Source of the DNA: Metallyticus violacea
Lineage: Eukaryota > Arthropoda > Insecta > Mantodea > Metallyticidae
Direction of reading: 5' to 3'
Length of the DNA stretch: 64,000 nt
Assembly: GCA_030762175.1 (NCBI GenBank)
Contig: CM060831.1
Location: 80,939,001-81,003,000, forward strand
Below are positions 12,701 to 23,609 of this stretch, in pieces. The position numbers and the translations under genes are program-made. Numbering within the stretch: position 1 is the first letter of the stretch; the number at the start of each line of letters is the position of its first letter. The notes beneath the pieces are model-generated. The model was not told the DNA's origin. It made no database searches and saw nothing but the letters and a program-made list of their open reading frames with translations.

Positions 12701-12871
12701 ACTAAACCCTTACTGGGTTCAATATGATTTAGATATAATACAAAGTTCGCTTTGCTTTGATGTCAGTATTCTGCTCTACGCTGCGATTTTTCGTAAGGTA
12801 ATGTCTCATACCCCCACTTTCTACTCATATTTGGAAACCTTTAGCTCCGCCCCCTTTTGCCATACTGGACA
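9719..12871. other. Unassigned AT-rich sequence
   Basis: About 3.1 kb. ORFs at 11101-11397 (minus), 11440-11865 and 12112-12549 (plus) have no recognised domain. The last is an extreme Phe/Leu/Tyr composition from T-rich DNA. No TIR, SINE box or splice-supported exon was identified. Confidence 0.4.
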
Positions 12872-13825
12872 TTACCCGCAGGCCAAATTCTTGAGCGGTA
12901 AAACTGCAGTCCCAAGCGACAGCGGAGAGAGTCGAACGGATCACATGCAAAGTGTAAATGTTCATTGCATTACCTTTTTGTTATCGGTAATGTAACCTAT
13001 GCGTTGTCCTCCATAACTTTCTGGCTGCAATATGTTGTACCTGATTACAAAAAATGACTTTAACCAGGTGTTGTCTTATTGGAATTTGCAATTTTTTTCT
13101 CTCTCTCTCTGTCTGTCTGTCTCACACATACACACACACTAACCTTAAAGCAAACCTCGGGTAAATCCTAGAAACCGGTGGACCCAGTGCTTTGCTGCGG
13201 CTCGCTACGGCCTGCCCTCGCCTCCTTTTCGAAAATGCAAGTTGATTGGGTCGGGTTGATTACAGACGCTCTTTAACATCTCAGGTCATCAGCGTCCCAT
13301 TCAATTAATGACGTGAAACGGCCGACAAATTTTGCTCAGAGGCCTCTGCTTTCAGGCTTAAGGTTCTTTTTCGTGCCGTAAATGTACGACACGGGACTCA
13401 CGGCTTTACTTCCCTTCCTAATGAAACCATATTTTTACGCCTGAAAAAATCCATTGATCTTGGCCGACAATAGGAGTGGTGGAAAAGGGTGTAATAGTGG
13501 AAAATCTCCTTTGATTGCAGCAGGAAAAAAATCGTAAATATCAATTTATAGCGCATTATGTGCGTGATACAATGCTAATTAGTAAATGATTGCAATAGTG
13601 GCAACTTTCTTCTAACTCCGGCAGAAGACGGGAGGAAAAAAAATCAATCAGAATTTGTTATTTTAGCACGACGCTCTTACCGTCTGAGCTATTATGTCGT
13701 TGTATATGAGTAGTTAATTATCTAGCCATAATTTGAACGTGTCACTACCTTCGACTTTCTCCCTAATGCTCGGGAGCGACTTGGGACTGAAGCTCTACCG
13801 CTCAAGAATTTGGTCTGCGTGTAAC
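12872..13825 (+). mobile_element. MITE-like element M, copy 1, with nested SINE
   Basis: Long imperfect TIRs: AATTCTTGAGCGGTA near 12887-12901 and TACCGCTCAAGAATT near 13796-13810, each continuing inward through a GCGAC...GAGAGAGTCGAA-like segment (left 12910-12939, right 13753-13790). The interior shares blocks with copy 2 (25012-25580): 12940-13095, 13150-13185 (CCTAGAAACCGGTGGACCCA) and 13495-13565. A SINE B and about 130 bp of other DNA interrupt it between 13185 and 13495. No coding capacity is seen, so it is a non-autonomous DNA transposon. A tRNA-like half (GACGCTCTTACCGTCTGAGC) lies near 13672. Confidence 0.68.
13253..13472 (-). mobile_element. SINE B, copy 1 (head deleted)
   Basis: SINE in minus orientation: the body matches the other copies from the GCTCTTTAACATCTCAGG end through the CCACGG-ATGAAACC-type segment. 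The tRNA-derived head is almost gone; the sequence passes from CCATTGATCTTGG straight into unrelated DNA. It lies inside MITE M copy 1, so it is younger than that element. Confidence 0.85.
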
Positions 13826-14094
13826 GTCAAGTTTTTGCCATTATCATCGGGTCTTGTGGCCCTTCAAAACATTGAACGTTTATAGGTTCCTCGTTGGCTC
13901 GAGAGATAAAGTTTGTTATACAGGAAATGTTATTTTTAAATGTAAATATACACTTTGTTTCTCTAAAAGGCTTCCTGAACTATCTTTGAACCCCTTGCGG
14001 TGAGTTTGTGCAGTATGTTGCGGATTGGGGATGAGCAAGTTAGCTAGGTTGAATGTCAACATATGATTTCACCTCTATAAGAATTTAAAGAGCT

Positions 14095-14412
14095 GATGTT
14101 TAAAAACAGCCTTAGAACTTCTTATCCTTCTTCTCATTTGGCCTGCCACCGCAATCTCTGTATCCTATACCTCCGTCTTACGACTACAATAGAGGGCAGT
14201 ATTGCAGCGGGGCATGTGAAAGCATGCCGATACCCCACGGCTTTCATGATCAAAGAACACTCTCTCTATCAGGCAGCTTCCCAATTGTCCTCACGAGTCT
14301 GGGTGGACCCCGTTTCAGACCTCCCTAACTTAGAAAGATTCCTAAGTAGGTACCGGGAATCGAACCCGAGTCTCCTGGCCAGCAGTCAAGAACGCTAACC
14401 ACCAGACCAGTC
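14095..14412 (-). repeat. tRNA-headed repeat, single copy here
   Basis: On the minus strand 14412-14330 reads like a tRNA: box-A-like TGGTTAGCG and a T-arm with GGGTTCGATTCCC closed by four or five pairs. The anticodon region is too long and the acceptor stem pairs poorly. The sequence beyond it (to about 14095) is less AT-rich than its surroundings. This looks like another tRNA-derived SINE or a tRNA pseudogene rather than a working tRNA. Confidence 0.45.
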
Positions 14413-14644
14413 CTAGCACGTTATAACAATATTCTACCCTTGGGGCATGCATTCATCAAAAAGGAGATTCTCTTACTGTGTGTAAGAGATGGCAAGGTTA
14501 AACATAATAGTCACGCAATGTTGTGTTTTCCAGGCTAGTACCGCGCTAACCACAAAAAACGCTCCCTGACATCTCTGGTTTATGCGGAAAGTGCACTGCC
14601 TTCAGTTACATTGTGAATGCATTCTTTCCATTTTCATTCCATTT

Positions 14645-15204
14645 TGTTTTTAATAGTGGTTAACGGCCGATTTTACTACTGAGGCATCACAGGCGGTGGA
14701 CGCTGACGATACACACAGACCGCCACGGGTGGCCGAGGTCGTTAAGGCGCGGACTTGTGCGCGGGAAGTCTGGGGTTCGAAACTCGCCAGGACCGTCCTC
14801 CCTGACTGGGTTTTTTTCCAGGTTTTCCTCAGTTCTCGTAAATTGCAAATATCGGGGAGGTACCTTAAACTTGGGGCTGGAGCGTTTCCTTCCTTAAAAA
14901 CAAATCCTTTCCCAATATATCATTTCATTTCATGTATCACCAGTGTTCATCGCCTATGGTGCCTCGTAGCAAAATCGGGCGTTACACACTATTAATTAAC
15001 TCACTGACGATACAGGAAATAAAATGTTATATTGGGAAAGGAGTTTTAAGGAAGGAAACGTTCTAGGCCTAAGTTTAGGGTACCTCCCCGGCATTTGCCA
15101 TTTATGTGGACAGGAAAACCTGGAAAAAACCTCAATTGGGGAGATGGCCCTGGCGGGATTCGAATCCCAGACCTCCCATTAACGACCTCGACCACCCGTG
15201 GCGG
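14645..15204 (-). mobile_element. SINE A, outer copy, split by a second SINE A
   Basis: A minus-strand SINE A whose 3' tail (14645-14713) and body plus tRNA head (15004-15204) are separated by a plus-strand SINE A. Head box B reads as GGGATTCGAATCCC on the complementary strand near 15154-15167, and the head ends at GGCGG near 15204. The two halves rejoin exactly at an 11-base direct repeat. Confidence 0.9.
14714..15003 (+). mobile_element. SINE A, inner copy, with 11-bp target duplication
   Basis: tRNA-derived SINE of about 290 bp. Box A lies in GGTGGCCGAGGTCGTTAAGG and box B in GGTTCGAAACTCG, resembling a Ser/Leu-class tRNA head. A shared body and a GTGCCTCGTAG...GGGCGTTA-type 3' end follow. 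Flanked by the perfect duplication CTGACGATACA at 14703-14713 and 15004-15014, so the insertion into the outer SINE A is clear. Such elements are transcribed by RNA polymerase III and copied by LINE enzymes in trans. Confidence 0.92.
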
Positions 15205-16195
15205 TTTTGTTGGTGAGGGTTTTTCTGTAACCATTTTGTAATCAAACTCGAAGCAAAGGCACAATAGCATAGTAGAAGTAAAAGTGCATAAAAAGTATTA
15301 AATTAGTGTCAAGCCTCGTGTACTCGACAGAAGCAGCGGCCTCTTGGCGCTAGCTCTGTTTGTAAGACAAGAGGATAAAGATGAAACTGGATACAAAAAC
15401 AGAATGCTAACTAACTACACGGAATTTTAACGAAGACGCGAAAGCCGTCTTTATGAAGATGTAAGGGAAGGGGAACTTGTCAACATGCTCTGCGCCATAT
15501 TCTAGTTGCATACTAAACGACGGGGTGGTTAATATTTTACTTTACATACAATATTCATTACATAATTTACATGTTTCGGGTTAAGTTTGTGTCTTATTCT
15601 ATTGGTAACGTTGTTATTTAGTTTCTTTACTAAGGTTCATATTTAAATACTACACAAATATAAAAAAGTTGTTTTGAACGTAAGGTGCCGTTTTTATAAC
15701 ACTTGTCGGCTTATAACAAATCGATTGACTATACCTCTTTCAATAAATTCAAACGTTTTTATTAACTCGCTTTTTTGTCTGTTCGGGTGAAGTTTTTTGA
15801 TTCATTTTTCACGCCCTTCTAAACGAGATAGAGACTTGAAAATTTGCACATAGGTCAGAAATGGGTGACAATAAAATATAATATGGTAATTATCATGGTT
15901 CAATGGTTCCACGGTTCAAAAATATGGTTCCGCAGTTTTGAAAGTAAAGCAGCGCAATATCAAACACGAAGGTTTTAAAAAATGTAAGATTGAATAGTAA
16001 GAACACATTTCTGTAGTTTCGTTAATAACGCATTAAAATATAAAATTTATAATAATCTTTATTTAAAAATAAAAATAGTTGCTATGATGTCTGTATTATA
16101 TTTATCAATACAATAAATAAATATAGTGTAACTTGATTTATATTTAATTTCAACGTTTTATTTGAATCTAAAATGATTAGAATTCTTTTCGTTAT
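15205..16195. other. Unassigned AT-rich sequence
   Basis: No gene or known repeat was seen. Small ATGGTTC direct repeats occur near 15895-15935. Confidence 0.45.
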
Positions 16196-16402
16196 ATTTT
16201 GATAGCAATACAGTCGCCATGGCAACTTTTCAAATAAACAGCGCGATGTCGAACGCGCAAATTCCAAGAAACGTATGGGGCAAGCGCGATCATGTGAGAC
16301 GATGGAAAAACGTTCTTCTCGACTCGCTAATGACACGCAACGACATTCTAAATATTTTGATAACAGTACAGTCGCCATGGCAACTTTTCAAATAAAAACA
16401 TA
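16196..16402 (+). repeat. Direct repeat carrying two X-box-like palindromes
   Basis: A block of about 45 bp (TTTTGATA-CA-TACAG, then GTCGCCATGGCAAC, then TTTTCAAATAAA) occurs at about 16197-16240 and again at about 16354-16397, 157 bp apart. Each copy holds GTCGCCATGGCAAC, an excellent match to the X-box bound by RFX factors (GTNRCC...RGYAAC). Whether this is a regulatory element or part of a degenerate repeat is unknown. Confidence 0.6.
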
Positions 16403-16879
16403 AAATTTAAATCCTTACAAATAACATTTAATAAATCTGATTTCTGTTACATAAATTCATTTGTTAATGTGTAACATGTGTATTAATAATAATGTATTAA
16501 TAATTTCAACTCTGTAAATAAGTATTATATTTAATATAATATAATGAGTTACATATATTATCAAATATTTTGACTTCTATATTGAGGTTCTGGTACAAAT
16601 GTATTTAATACTGAAATTAAAATTTTCAAAATTTACTTTGTGTATCTTTATTTTGTTTTTAATTAAAAACAACAATCAACTCTTTCGATATATCAATTCA
16701 GTAGATAAAACAATTTTCTATTTCAGATGTGATCAAGAGAAAACAAAATGAACTAAATCTAAAAGTTGCTCAATTTTTGTCATTATTTAATCGAGATATC
16801 AAATACTGATTGCAAAATTACGTGCACACAAGACTAAAAAAATAGAAAATAATACATTTTTTTTTAAATAACCACGTTT

Positions 16880-17232
16880 TATTTTCTTAATTATAAATGA
16901 ATTAAAAAGTATAAAATACTTTATCCTAGCAAAATGCAGATTTATAACTCCATGCAAATTCATAATCTCGAAACTCTTTTAGAAAAATCCTTTCAAACGA
17001 AAAACGTGGGGCGCATGCAATAGATAAAGTTAATAACTGTTAAGGGTATTTATAGTTTAAATTAATCACACAAAATGTTCAGACAAACTATTGCATGCGC
17101 CCCACGTTTTTCGTTTGGAAGAATTTTTCTAATAAAGTTTATGAGATTATGAGTTTATGTGGAATTATAAATCTGCATTTGGCTAGGTTGAATTATTTTA
17201 TACTTTTTAGTTCATTTATAGTTAAGAAAATA
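16880..17232. repeat. Long inverted repeat (foldback element)
   Basis: Arms of about 143 bp (16880-17023 and 17089-17232) are imperfect reverse complements around a loop of about 65 bp. The innermost part is strongest: AACGAAAAACGTGGGGCGCA is matched exactly by its reverse complement across the loop. Toward the outside identity falls but stays clear (GCAGATTTATAA, AAAAAGTATAAAAT). It has no coding capacity. Best explanation: a foldback/MITE-type element; transcription would give a long hairpin RNA. Confidence 0.85.
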
Positions 17233-17587
17233 ATAATTTAATAATAATAATTTTAAAAAATATATTTAAATTATTTTAAGAATGTTCACGTTCTCTCGAT
17301 TAAATGCATTAAAGATGAGTAAATAGTCAATCTTGTGATTAGCAACGCATAGATTTTTAAAACTAATAAGGGCAAACATTATCACGCGAAAATTGTTGAC
17401 TACAAAGTGGAAAGACTTTTGGTGTTTAAATTAATGAATTAATTAAGGTATTTTATTCATTTATAACGGTAGCCGGCATGTAAAAGGCAACGTCAAGAAC
17501 TGCCTGGCCTAAAGCTGCGCCATATTAGATCTTTTAGCATAAACTTACAATACACCACGTTAGCACAGAAGAAATTGTATAATAATT

Positions 17588-17712
17588 GCTTGAGCAATGC
17601 TTGACGCAACCGCGGGGTCGGCCGGCAGCGCTAGGTGGGGAGCATATTTCCCTTCCGCCGCGTGAGGCTTCGGTGTGAGTTGAAACCTCGCGCAAGTAGC
17701 GCGTGTTTTTTA
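17588..17712 (+). repeat. GC-rich repeat E, copy 1
   Basis: A GC-rich, CpG-rich island in AT-rich DNA, sharing an order of motifs with 49846-49972 on the other strand: GAGCAATGCTTG, then CGCAACCGCGG, GGCCGGCAG, a CCGC-GCG segment and GCGCAAGT. Only this core is shared. The origin of the repeat is unknown. Confidence 0.7.
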
Positions 17713-17889
17713 AGGTGGCGTAATGTGTCAAGTGAAATGGGACAATACAAGTATTCTATCCCCCAAAGGATATTCATACGTGCGTACAGAATCAGTGCTG
17801 CTGTAAGGAGATGTTTCAAGAGGAATTTCCTGATGCTCACCTTCCTAATCGGAGTTGTTTCATCAATTAGTAAATAAATTTCGTGATAC

Positions 17890-18064
17890 AGGAAGTATTC
17901 TTTATCTCTGTGAGACATTAAAGAGAAAGTGTACAAAACAAGTCACACACTGTAAATGAACTTAAAACTGAAATTCGTCAAGAAATTGCTGCCATTTCTC
18001 AGAGGGAACTGCAGAGCAATTTCCTAAGCAGGTGTCAGAAAAGCTTGAACAACGAAGGGAGATA
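17890..18064 (+). mobile_element. IS630/mariner-type transposase C-terminal fragment
   Basis: Plus-strand translation gives DIKEKVYKTSHT from about 17915, then after a one-base shift VNELKTEIRQEIAAISQREL followed by QSNFLSRCQKSLNNEGR and a stop near 18064. This matches the usual transposase tail (LWG-K-VY, ELK--I--EI, C----GGH). It is a remnant of a lineage distinct from families A to C; no TIRs were found. Confidence 0.6.
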
Positions 18065-18989
18065 GTCCCAGCATCTCCTTGTGTAATATACTTGAATAAT
18101 TTACTTTTATTTTTAAGTGTTCATGTCATGTGTGTTAGAAATAACTTAAGCGACAAACCGTACTATATTTACTGCGAACTTCCTGTCACCCGCACTGCCG
18201 ACACAGCAGTCAGCCTCGTCGGCCGGCCGCTCGCCGCGAAACCGGTTGCATGAAGGATCGTTCACCTTGTATTAGCATTTGGCTTGACTTTGGGAGGAAT
18301 ACGTGAGGTGCCGCGGTGCGCTTTACTCAGCCAAATGATGTTTATGAACTACGTTGTTCTCCTTGGATTTTCAATTTGAGGTAGAAGAAATATATTTGTA
18401 ATATCATAGATCTTCGAATAACTTCTTCCTTACAGATTTATTCCAAAGGCGATGTTCTTTTCTTTTCATTTAATGGCGTACAAAATCAGAGCTCAGAATC
18501 AAGCAGTCGTAAAGAAAAGAAAAACGACAGTGAAAGAAATACTGTATGTGCACTGGCGATCCGAAATAGAAATCTACGCCTTCTTTTTCCCAAGTCTATA
18601 GAGGCAGATCGGTAATGGGCTTGCTCCCATTGATTTTCATTCCTGCACACCCTGATAACGTTGTCAGGGATCCTTTTCCCGGGCCATTGCAGAAGCGATT
18701 GTGCCACGGGAAAACCAAGCTTTAGCATTAATGTACATTGATTTTACGCTCTGTGTCTTGTTGCCTGATGTTTGCCGAACTGTGTCTCATACGAGTATTA
18801 ATGAAATGCATCTATGATCGAAGAAGAATATTGTAGGTTGGGTCATAGGAGATTGGCGGAAACTAATATGTTTTATTCAAATAATTTTCGGTTAATATCA
18901 ATGACAGACTCATTCCGTTTGGTCTCTTTGGACCGAATAATTCTAATTGGATTAACATAAAGAATCTGATTGGCTAATTACAAAGGAAT
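18065..18989. other. Unassigned, with a short GC-rich patch
   Basis: A GC-rich patch near 18180-18250 (CCTCGTCGGCCGGCCGCTCG) stands out but carries no recognised feature. The 80-residue minus ORF at 18486-18728 has no recognised domain. Confidence 0.35.
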
Positions 18990-19065
18990 GTAAGCTATGT
19001 ACCAATAGAAATCTATCCAAATATACTTGGAAAGAACCTACAATTAAAGAAATAAACACACACAC

Positions 19066-19129
<64 letters not shown>

Positions 19130-19171
19130 TTAAAATCGCTCTAGCAGCTGCAATTTAAACGTTTTAAAGAA

Positions 19172-19208
<37 letters not shown>

Positions 19209-20870
19209 AAATAAAGTAGGAAAAATAGATTTTGAAAATCAATGAAATCGGATTATTAGGAGGGGGGGTTACCTGAAACCCATCATATAAAAATAGCCCT
19301 AGTAGCACGAATATTTGTTTTTTTCACAACAAAACTCGGCCTATACCATTTAAATAAAATAAGAAAAATATTTTTGGAAAAGTAACAGATTATTGGTAGT
19401 GAGAGGTTATCTGAAAAACTAGTGGTGGTTAATCCGAAATTTAAAAAAAATCGCTCTAACTGCCACAAATTAAAGGTTATTTTAAAGGAAACCCGATATA
19501 TGCCATTGAAATAAAATAAGAAAAATAGTTTCTGAAAAACAGTGAAATTGGACTATTAACAGGGAAGGTGACTCAGTATATACCATTCAAATAAAAAAAA
19601 AAGCAGTTGATGAAAACCAGTGAAATCGAACTATTAGCGGGCAGGGTGGGGGGGGGGTTGCCTGAACCCCAAAATTTAAAAATGTCTCTAGTAGCATTAA
19701 TATGTATGAAATTCCATAATATACCATTTAAATAGAATAAGAAAGATAGTTTATGAAAATCAGGAAGTTACCTCAAACCCAAAATTTAAAAATCGTTCTA
19801 GCAGCACGAATATTTGTTTTTTCACAACAAAACTCGGCATATACCACTTAAATTAAATAAGAAAAATAGTTTTTGGAAACTATCAGATTATTGGGAGTGG
19901 GGGTATAACTGCAAAACTTTTGGGGGGCTAAGCCCTAATTTAAAAATTGCTCCATTGGCCGCAATTTAATTTTTTAAAGGAATCTTTATATATGCCATTG
20001 AACTAAAATAAGCAAAATAATTTCTGAAAATCAGTGAAATTGGACTATTAGCAGGAGGGAGGGGTTTACCCAAAATTTAAAAATCGCTGTAGCGGCATTA
20101 ATATTTGTTTCGCAACAAAAATTCGCGTATGGCATGTAAATAGAATAAGAAAAATAGTTTGTAAAATAAGGGGGTTACCTAAAACCCAAAATTTAAAAAT
20201 CGCTCTAGTAGCACTAATATTTTTTTTACAATAAAACTCTATATATACCATTAGAATCTAATAATAAAATGGCTTTTGAAAATGATCAGATTATTAGTGG
20301 TTAAATCATAACTTAAAAATCGCTCAAATGGCCGCAATTTTATTATTGTTTCTCAAGGAAAATCGATATATGCCATTGAAATAAAAAATTAATAATTTCT
20401 GAAAATCAGTGAAATTGAACTATTAGCAAGCTGGAGGTTTATCCAAAAATAAAAATTCCTCTAGCGGAATCAATATTTGATTCTTCGCAACGAAGCTCCA
20501 TATATAACATTTAAATAAAATAATAAAAATATAGTTTCTGAAAATCAGGAAAATCGGGCCATAATGAATAGGGGTGTATCTGAAACTCAAAATTTAAAAA
20601 TCGCTCTCGCAGGACTGGTTTTCCTTACAAAACTCGGCATATACCATTTAAATCAACTAAGAGAAAAAGTTGCTGAAAATAAGCAAAATCCGATTATTAG
20701 GGGTGGGGTTTACCTGAACCCCAAATTTAAATATTACTTTAGCGACACCATTCGCTTTTTCGTAACAAAACTTTGCATATGCTGTGTAAATAAAATACGA
20801 AAATAGTTCCTGAAAATTATGATAATCGGGCCATTAGGAGTGGCGGAGACAGTCATATATCCGCATACTT
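18990..20870 (+). repeat. HOR element, copy 1 (3'-truncated)
   Basis: Starts with a degenerate 5' module (to about 19060) and an (AT)n run (19067-19126). About twelve diverged monomers of roughly 110-160 bp follow, each carrying a version of AAATTTAAAAATCGCTCTAG. A monomers continue with CAATATTTGTTTTTTC-CAACAAAACTC; B monomers continue with GCCGCAATTT and AAAGGAAACTCG. The visible order is close to B-A-B-(unclear)-A-A-B-A-A-B-A-A-A. A second (AT)n run (19171-19203) expanded inside the first B monomer. The closing C monomer and 3' module of other copies are absent. Confidence 0.82.
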
Positions 20871-21860
20871 AGGGAATGTATGACCTACCTGTTCAAATGT
20901 TAAGTTTATAATGGAGCAGTACACGAAACAAGTTTTTTGATACTATCGTCAAATGAACTAATTCGAGTTGGTTTTTTTTTTTTTTTTTTTTTTTAAAAAC
21001 ACGCCAAATGGATGTCTGGCCATTTCGGACTAAATGTTATCATGGAACGGGAAACCTCTCTGATCCGATTTGTTATGAGGGTATATAGACACGAAGGATC
21101 CGTGGTTCGAATCCAGGCCATGACCCGACCTTTTCAAGTCTTATTCTTCAGTTCCAACTAATGTGAAAGAACAATTTTACTTTAAAATATTTGTTTGTAT
21201 TACGGCATCCAGTACGAAAATATTACCTACGATTGAATAACTTTTCCTAAAATTATGATATTTTGTTAAATTGTTTAGGCCATGAGCATATGTGGTCATA
21301 CGGAATTCTACAGTTCACTTTTCCCAATACTGAAACCAGTGCTTTTTCTCTACAATGACTCCCTCTTGCCCTCTCTATAACGGCCGAATAACAGCAAGTT
21401 ACAATTTCCTAAATGCTCTTCTCATAATATCCATCATCTCTGCTATTACTAGCGCATGCTTCACGAACTCTAGCCCACCGCCCCGCGCTTTTCCATTCTT
21501 CAGTCCTTTTATAGCACACCCCTGTCAGCAGCTCTAGGGTTGAAATCCCATAGCTAATTGAGCTATACCCCCAAACACGTTAGCAAAATGCTGTACTATA
21601 ATTCCGCAGGTATGTTTGATTTCACTTGTTTCACTGATTTAACTTCCAGATATGGTTCAAATCCCTACTTACCACCACATAGGCCAACTTTTACGCTGTT
21701 GTACTTTGTCACTCCAGCTTACATCCGGCTATCATGTTTTTCTGTTGTTTTTACACATCCGTCTCTTACCTCCCATCTCTTCTGAAAGTTTTTTAGCTAT
21801 TTCTGTTGTCTTCTTTGCCTCCCTGCAAGTATTTGTGCATTATCCCTTACATTAATAAAA
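20871..21860. other. Unassigned, with poly-T run and tRNA-like stretch
   Basis: A poly-T run lies at about 20971-20994. A tRNA-like stretch with GTGGTTCGAATCCAGG lies at about 21064-21125; its other arms are not convincing. The ORFs at 21355-21537 and 21558-21785 have no recognised domain. Confidence 0.35.
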
Positions 21861-22150
21861 TTACCTCCACTGGTGGATGAGGTCGTTAAGGCGCGGACTC
21901 GTGAGCGGGAGGTCTGGGGTTCGAATCTCGCCAGGACCGTCCTATCTGACTGTTTTTTTTTTTTTTCCAGGTTTTCTTCAGTCCTCAAAAACAGCAAATG
22001 CCGGGGAGGTACTTTAAACTTAGGCCTGGAACGCTTCCGTCCTTAAAAAGTATTTCTCAATATATCATTTCATGTCACGTATCATCAGAGTCCTCTGTCT
22101 GTGGTGCCTCCGTAGTAAAAACGGACGTTAAACACTATTAAAAAAAATTA
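21861..22150 (+). mobile_element. SINE A
   Basis: Box A (GATGAGGTCGTTAAGG) and box B (GGTTCGAATCTCG) are present, followed by the shared body and 3' end. A likely target duplication ATTAATAAA lies at 21851-21859 and near 22147-22155. The head is slightly diverged (CTCCACTGGTGGATGAG). Confidence 0.88.
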
Positions 22151-22311
22151 ATAAACTTATTTTTCTCTATGCCCACCAGCATGTTACAGGCGGTTTTCTA
22201 CAGTACTTTCGTTAATTGCGTAATTATATGCTTTCTATTTTTCTCATAAATAATTATTCAGTCTCTGTACATAAAACCTCCTTCTCTTCTGCCCTCCACT
22301 GATATCTAAGA

Positions 22312-22649
22312 AGCGGAAATCCCGAATGACCTGCTTCACCCCTTCCCTTCCCTTGCTCATTTGCAAGTCGTATGACTTCTTCAGAGCAAATTACATAATC
22401 GAGCTCACTCCCACGTTTGCTTTTATAAATGTCAGTTCACCTTTATAGTCCGCTCCGTGTTTGCCGTTAAGCATTTCGAAACTGATGGTATCACATGAAG
22501 AGAGTAACAAGCCTATCCTTATCGCAACGGACTGTTTTTCTAGTTTCATTTCAGTCCCTGCCCCTCCTTCGTCCCCCGCAATTCTCGCTTTGACGTCTCC
22601 CGCGATTATCAAGCCTGCCCGTGGAAATGGCTCCTTTATATCAGATTTT
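22312..22649 (-). mobile_element. LINE endonuclease (APE/EEP) fragment
   Basis: Minus-strand translation gives LIIAGDVKARI, then ISFEMLNGKHGADYKGELTF and, after a frameshift near 22405, SELDYVICSEEVIRL. These match the GDFNARIG, ILNG-F-S---GE-TFI and S-IDYV motifs of AP-type endonucleases of non-LTR retrotransposons, which nick the target DNA. The catalytic Asn of GDxN is Lys here. The upstream end stops abruptly at the edge of mariner B copy 2, so that element probably inserted into or replaced part of it. Confidence 0.75.
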
Positions 22650-23609
22650 GAGGGAAGATCCATAAGTTTCCGGCCTAACTATTTTCTAGGTATGATAAAC
22701 AAAAAATAACTATATAGTCAGAAGTCTTATATGCAGAATGAGCATAAACAGCATCCATCACTTCTTCAATTTCCTTCCTCGAAGGTCTTTCTTGAGTTTT
22801 AAGAAGAGGAAATAGTCGCTGGGAGCTAGATCTGGGCTATAGGGTTGATGGTCGATCTCCTTGAAGTCACATTTCTTCACAGCTTCCTTTGCAACAAGAA
22901 CTGTGTGTACAGAGCGTTGTCGTGAAGAAGGCGCACACCACCACTCAGCTTTCCTCGCCTTTTCTCTTTGATGGAAGCACGTAGTCTTTGCAGTAGGCCA
23001 GCATAGTACTCCCCATTTACTGTGGTGTTCCTCTCCTTGAAGTCGATGAAGAGTATTCCTTCACAGTCGCAAAAGATTGTGGCCATGATCTTCTTGGTTG
23101 ACTGAGTGGCGGATCTTCGCCAGGTTTACGCCACTCCTTTGATTCTCTTTTGGACAAGGGATCATAGTTTCATCTCCTGTAACAATGGTTTGCAGAATTT
23201 TTCACTTATTGCCACGACAGAGCTTCAAAAACACCTGACAACAGATAACGCGTTGCTGCTTTTGCAATGAGGAAAGAATTCTAGGCACCCATCTTGCACT
23301 AACCTTATTCATGTTTAAATGTTCATGAATAATTCGAAGGCCTGTTGTTTTAGAAAGGCCATGTCTTGCTGCTATTTCTGTAACTTTGAGCCGCCGGTCT
23401 TCCATAATTTCTTCTTCCACAAGAGCGATGTTTTCAGGAGTGAGCACCTCCGAGGACCGACCTGCACGCTCTTCGTCTTCAATGCTTTCTCCAACAATTC
23501 GAAAAAGGGTTTACCTTAGCCTTCTTTTTGCAACGGCGGTTGTTACAGTTGTAATTATTTACTTAACAGATAAGGTATAACACCTGATGAGAATTTAGTG
23601 AAGGCGATA
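22650..23609 (-). mobile_element. Mariner family B, copy 2 (truncated)
   Basis: TIR GATCCATAAGTTTCCGGCC lies near 22657; the other end is lost near 23609. On the minus strand the HTH part (PENIALVEEEIMEDRRLKVT) is open from 23447. TGDET is followed by a deletion near 23165. The DDE part has the middle Asp (LLHDNA) but then a frameshift, and the third Asp is kept (APSDYFLF). The coding end is shortened. Confidence 0.85.

Noticed and set aside
13672..13691. Box-A-like tRNA half (reverse strand)
   Set aside because: No box B or T-arm at the right distance; only a half match, so no tRNA gene is called.
14696..14995. ORF of 99 residues reading PPRVAEVVKARTCAREVW
   Set aside because: It lies entirely in SINE A; similar ORFs recur in other SINE A copies (for example 29988-30407, 34857-35063 and 60631-60840).
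19125..20870. Possible CRISPR-like array
   Set aside because: Units are 110-160 bp, diverged, without short identical repeats or spacers, in a eukaryotic setting.
21064..21125. Candidate tRNA gene
   Set aside because: T-arm motif GGTTCGAATCC is present, but D-arm, anticodon and acceptor stems do not form.
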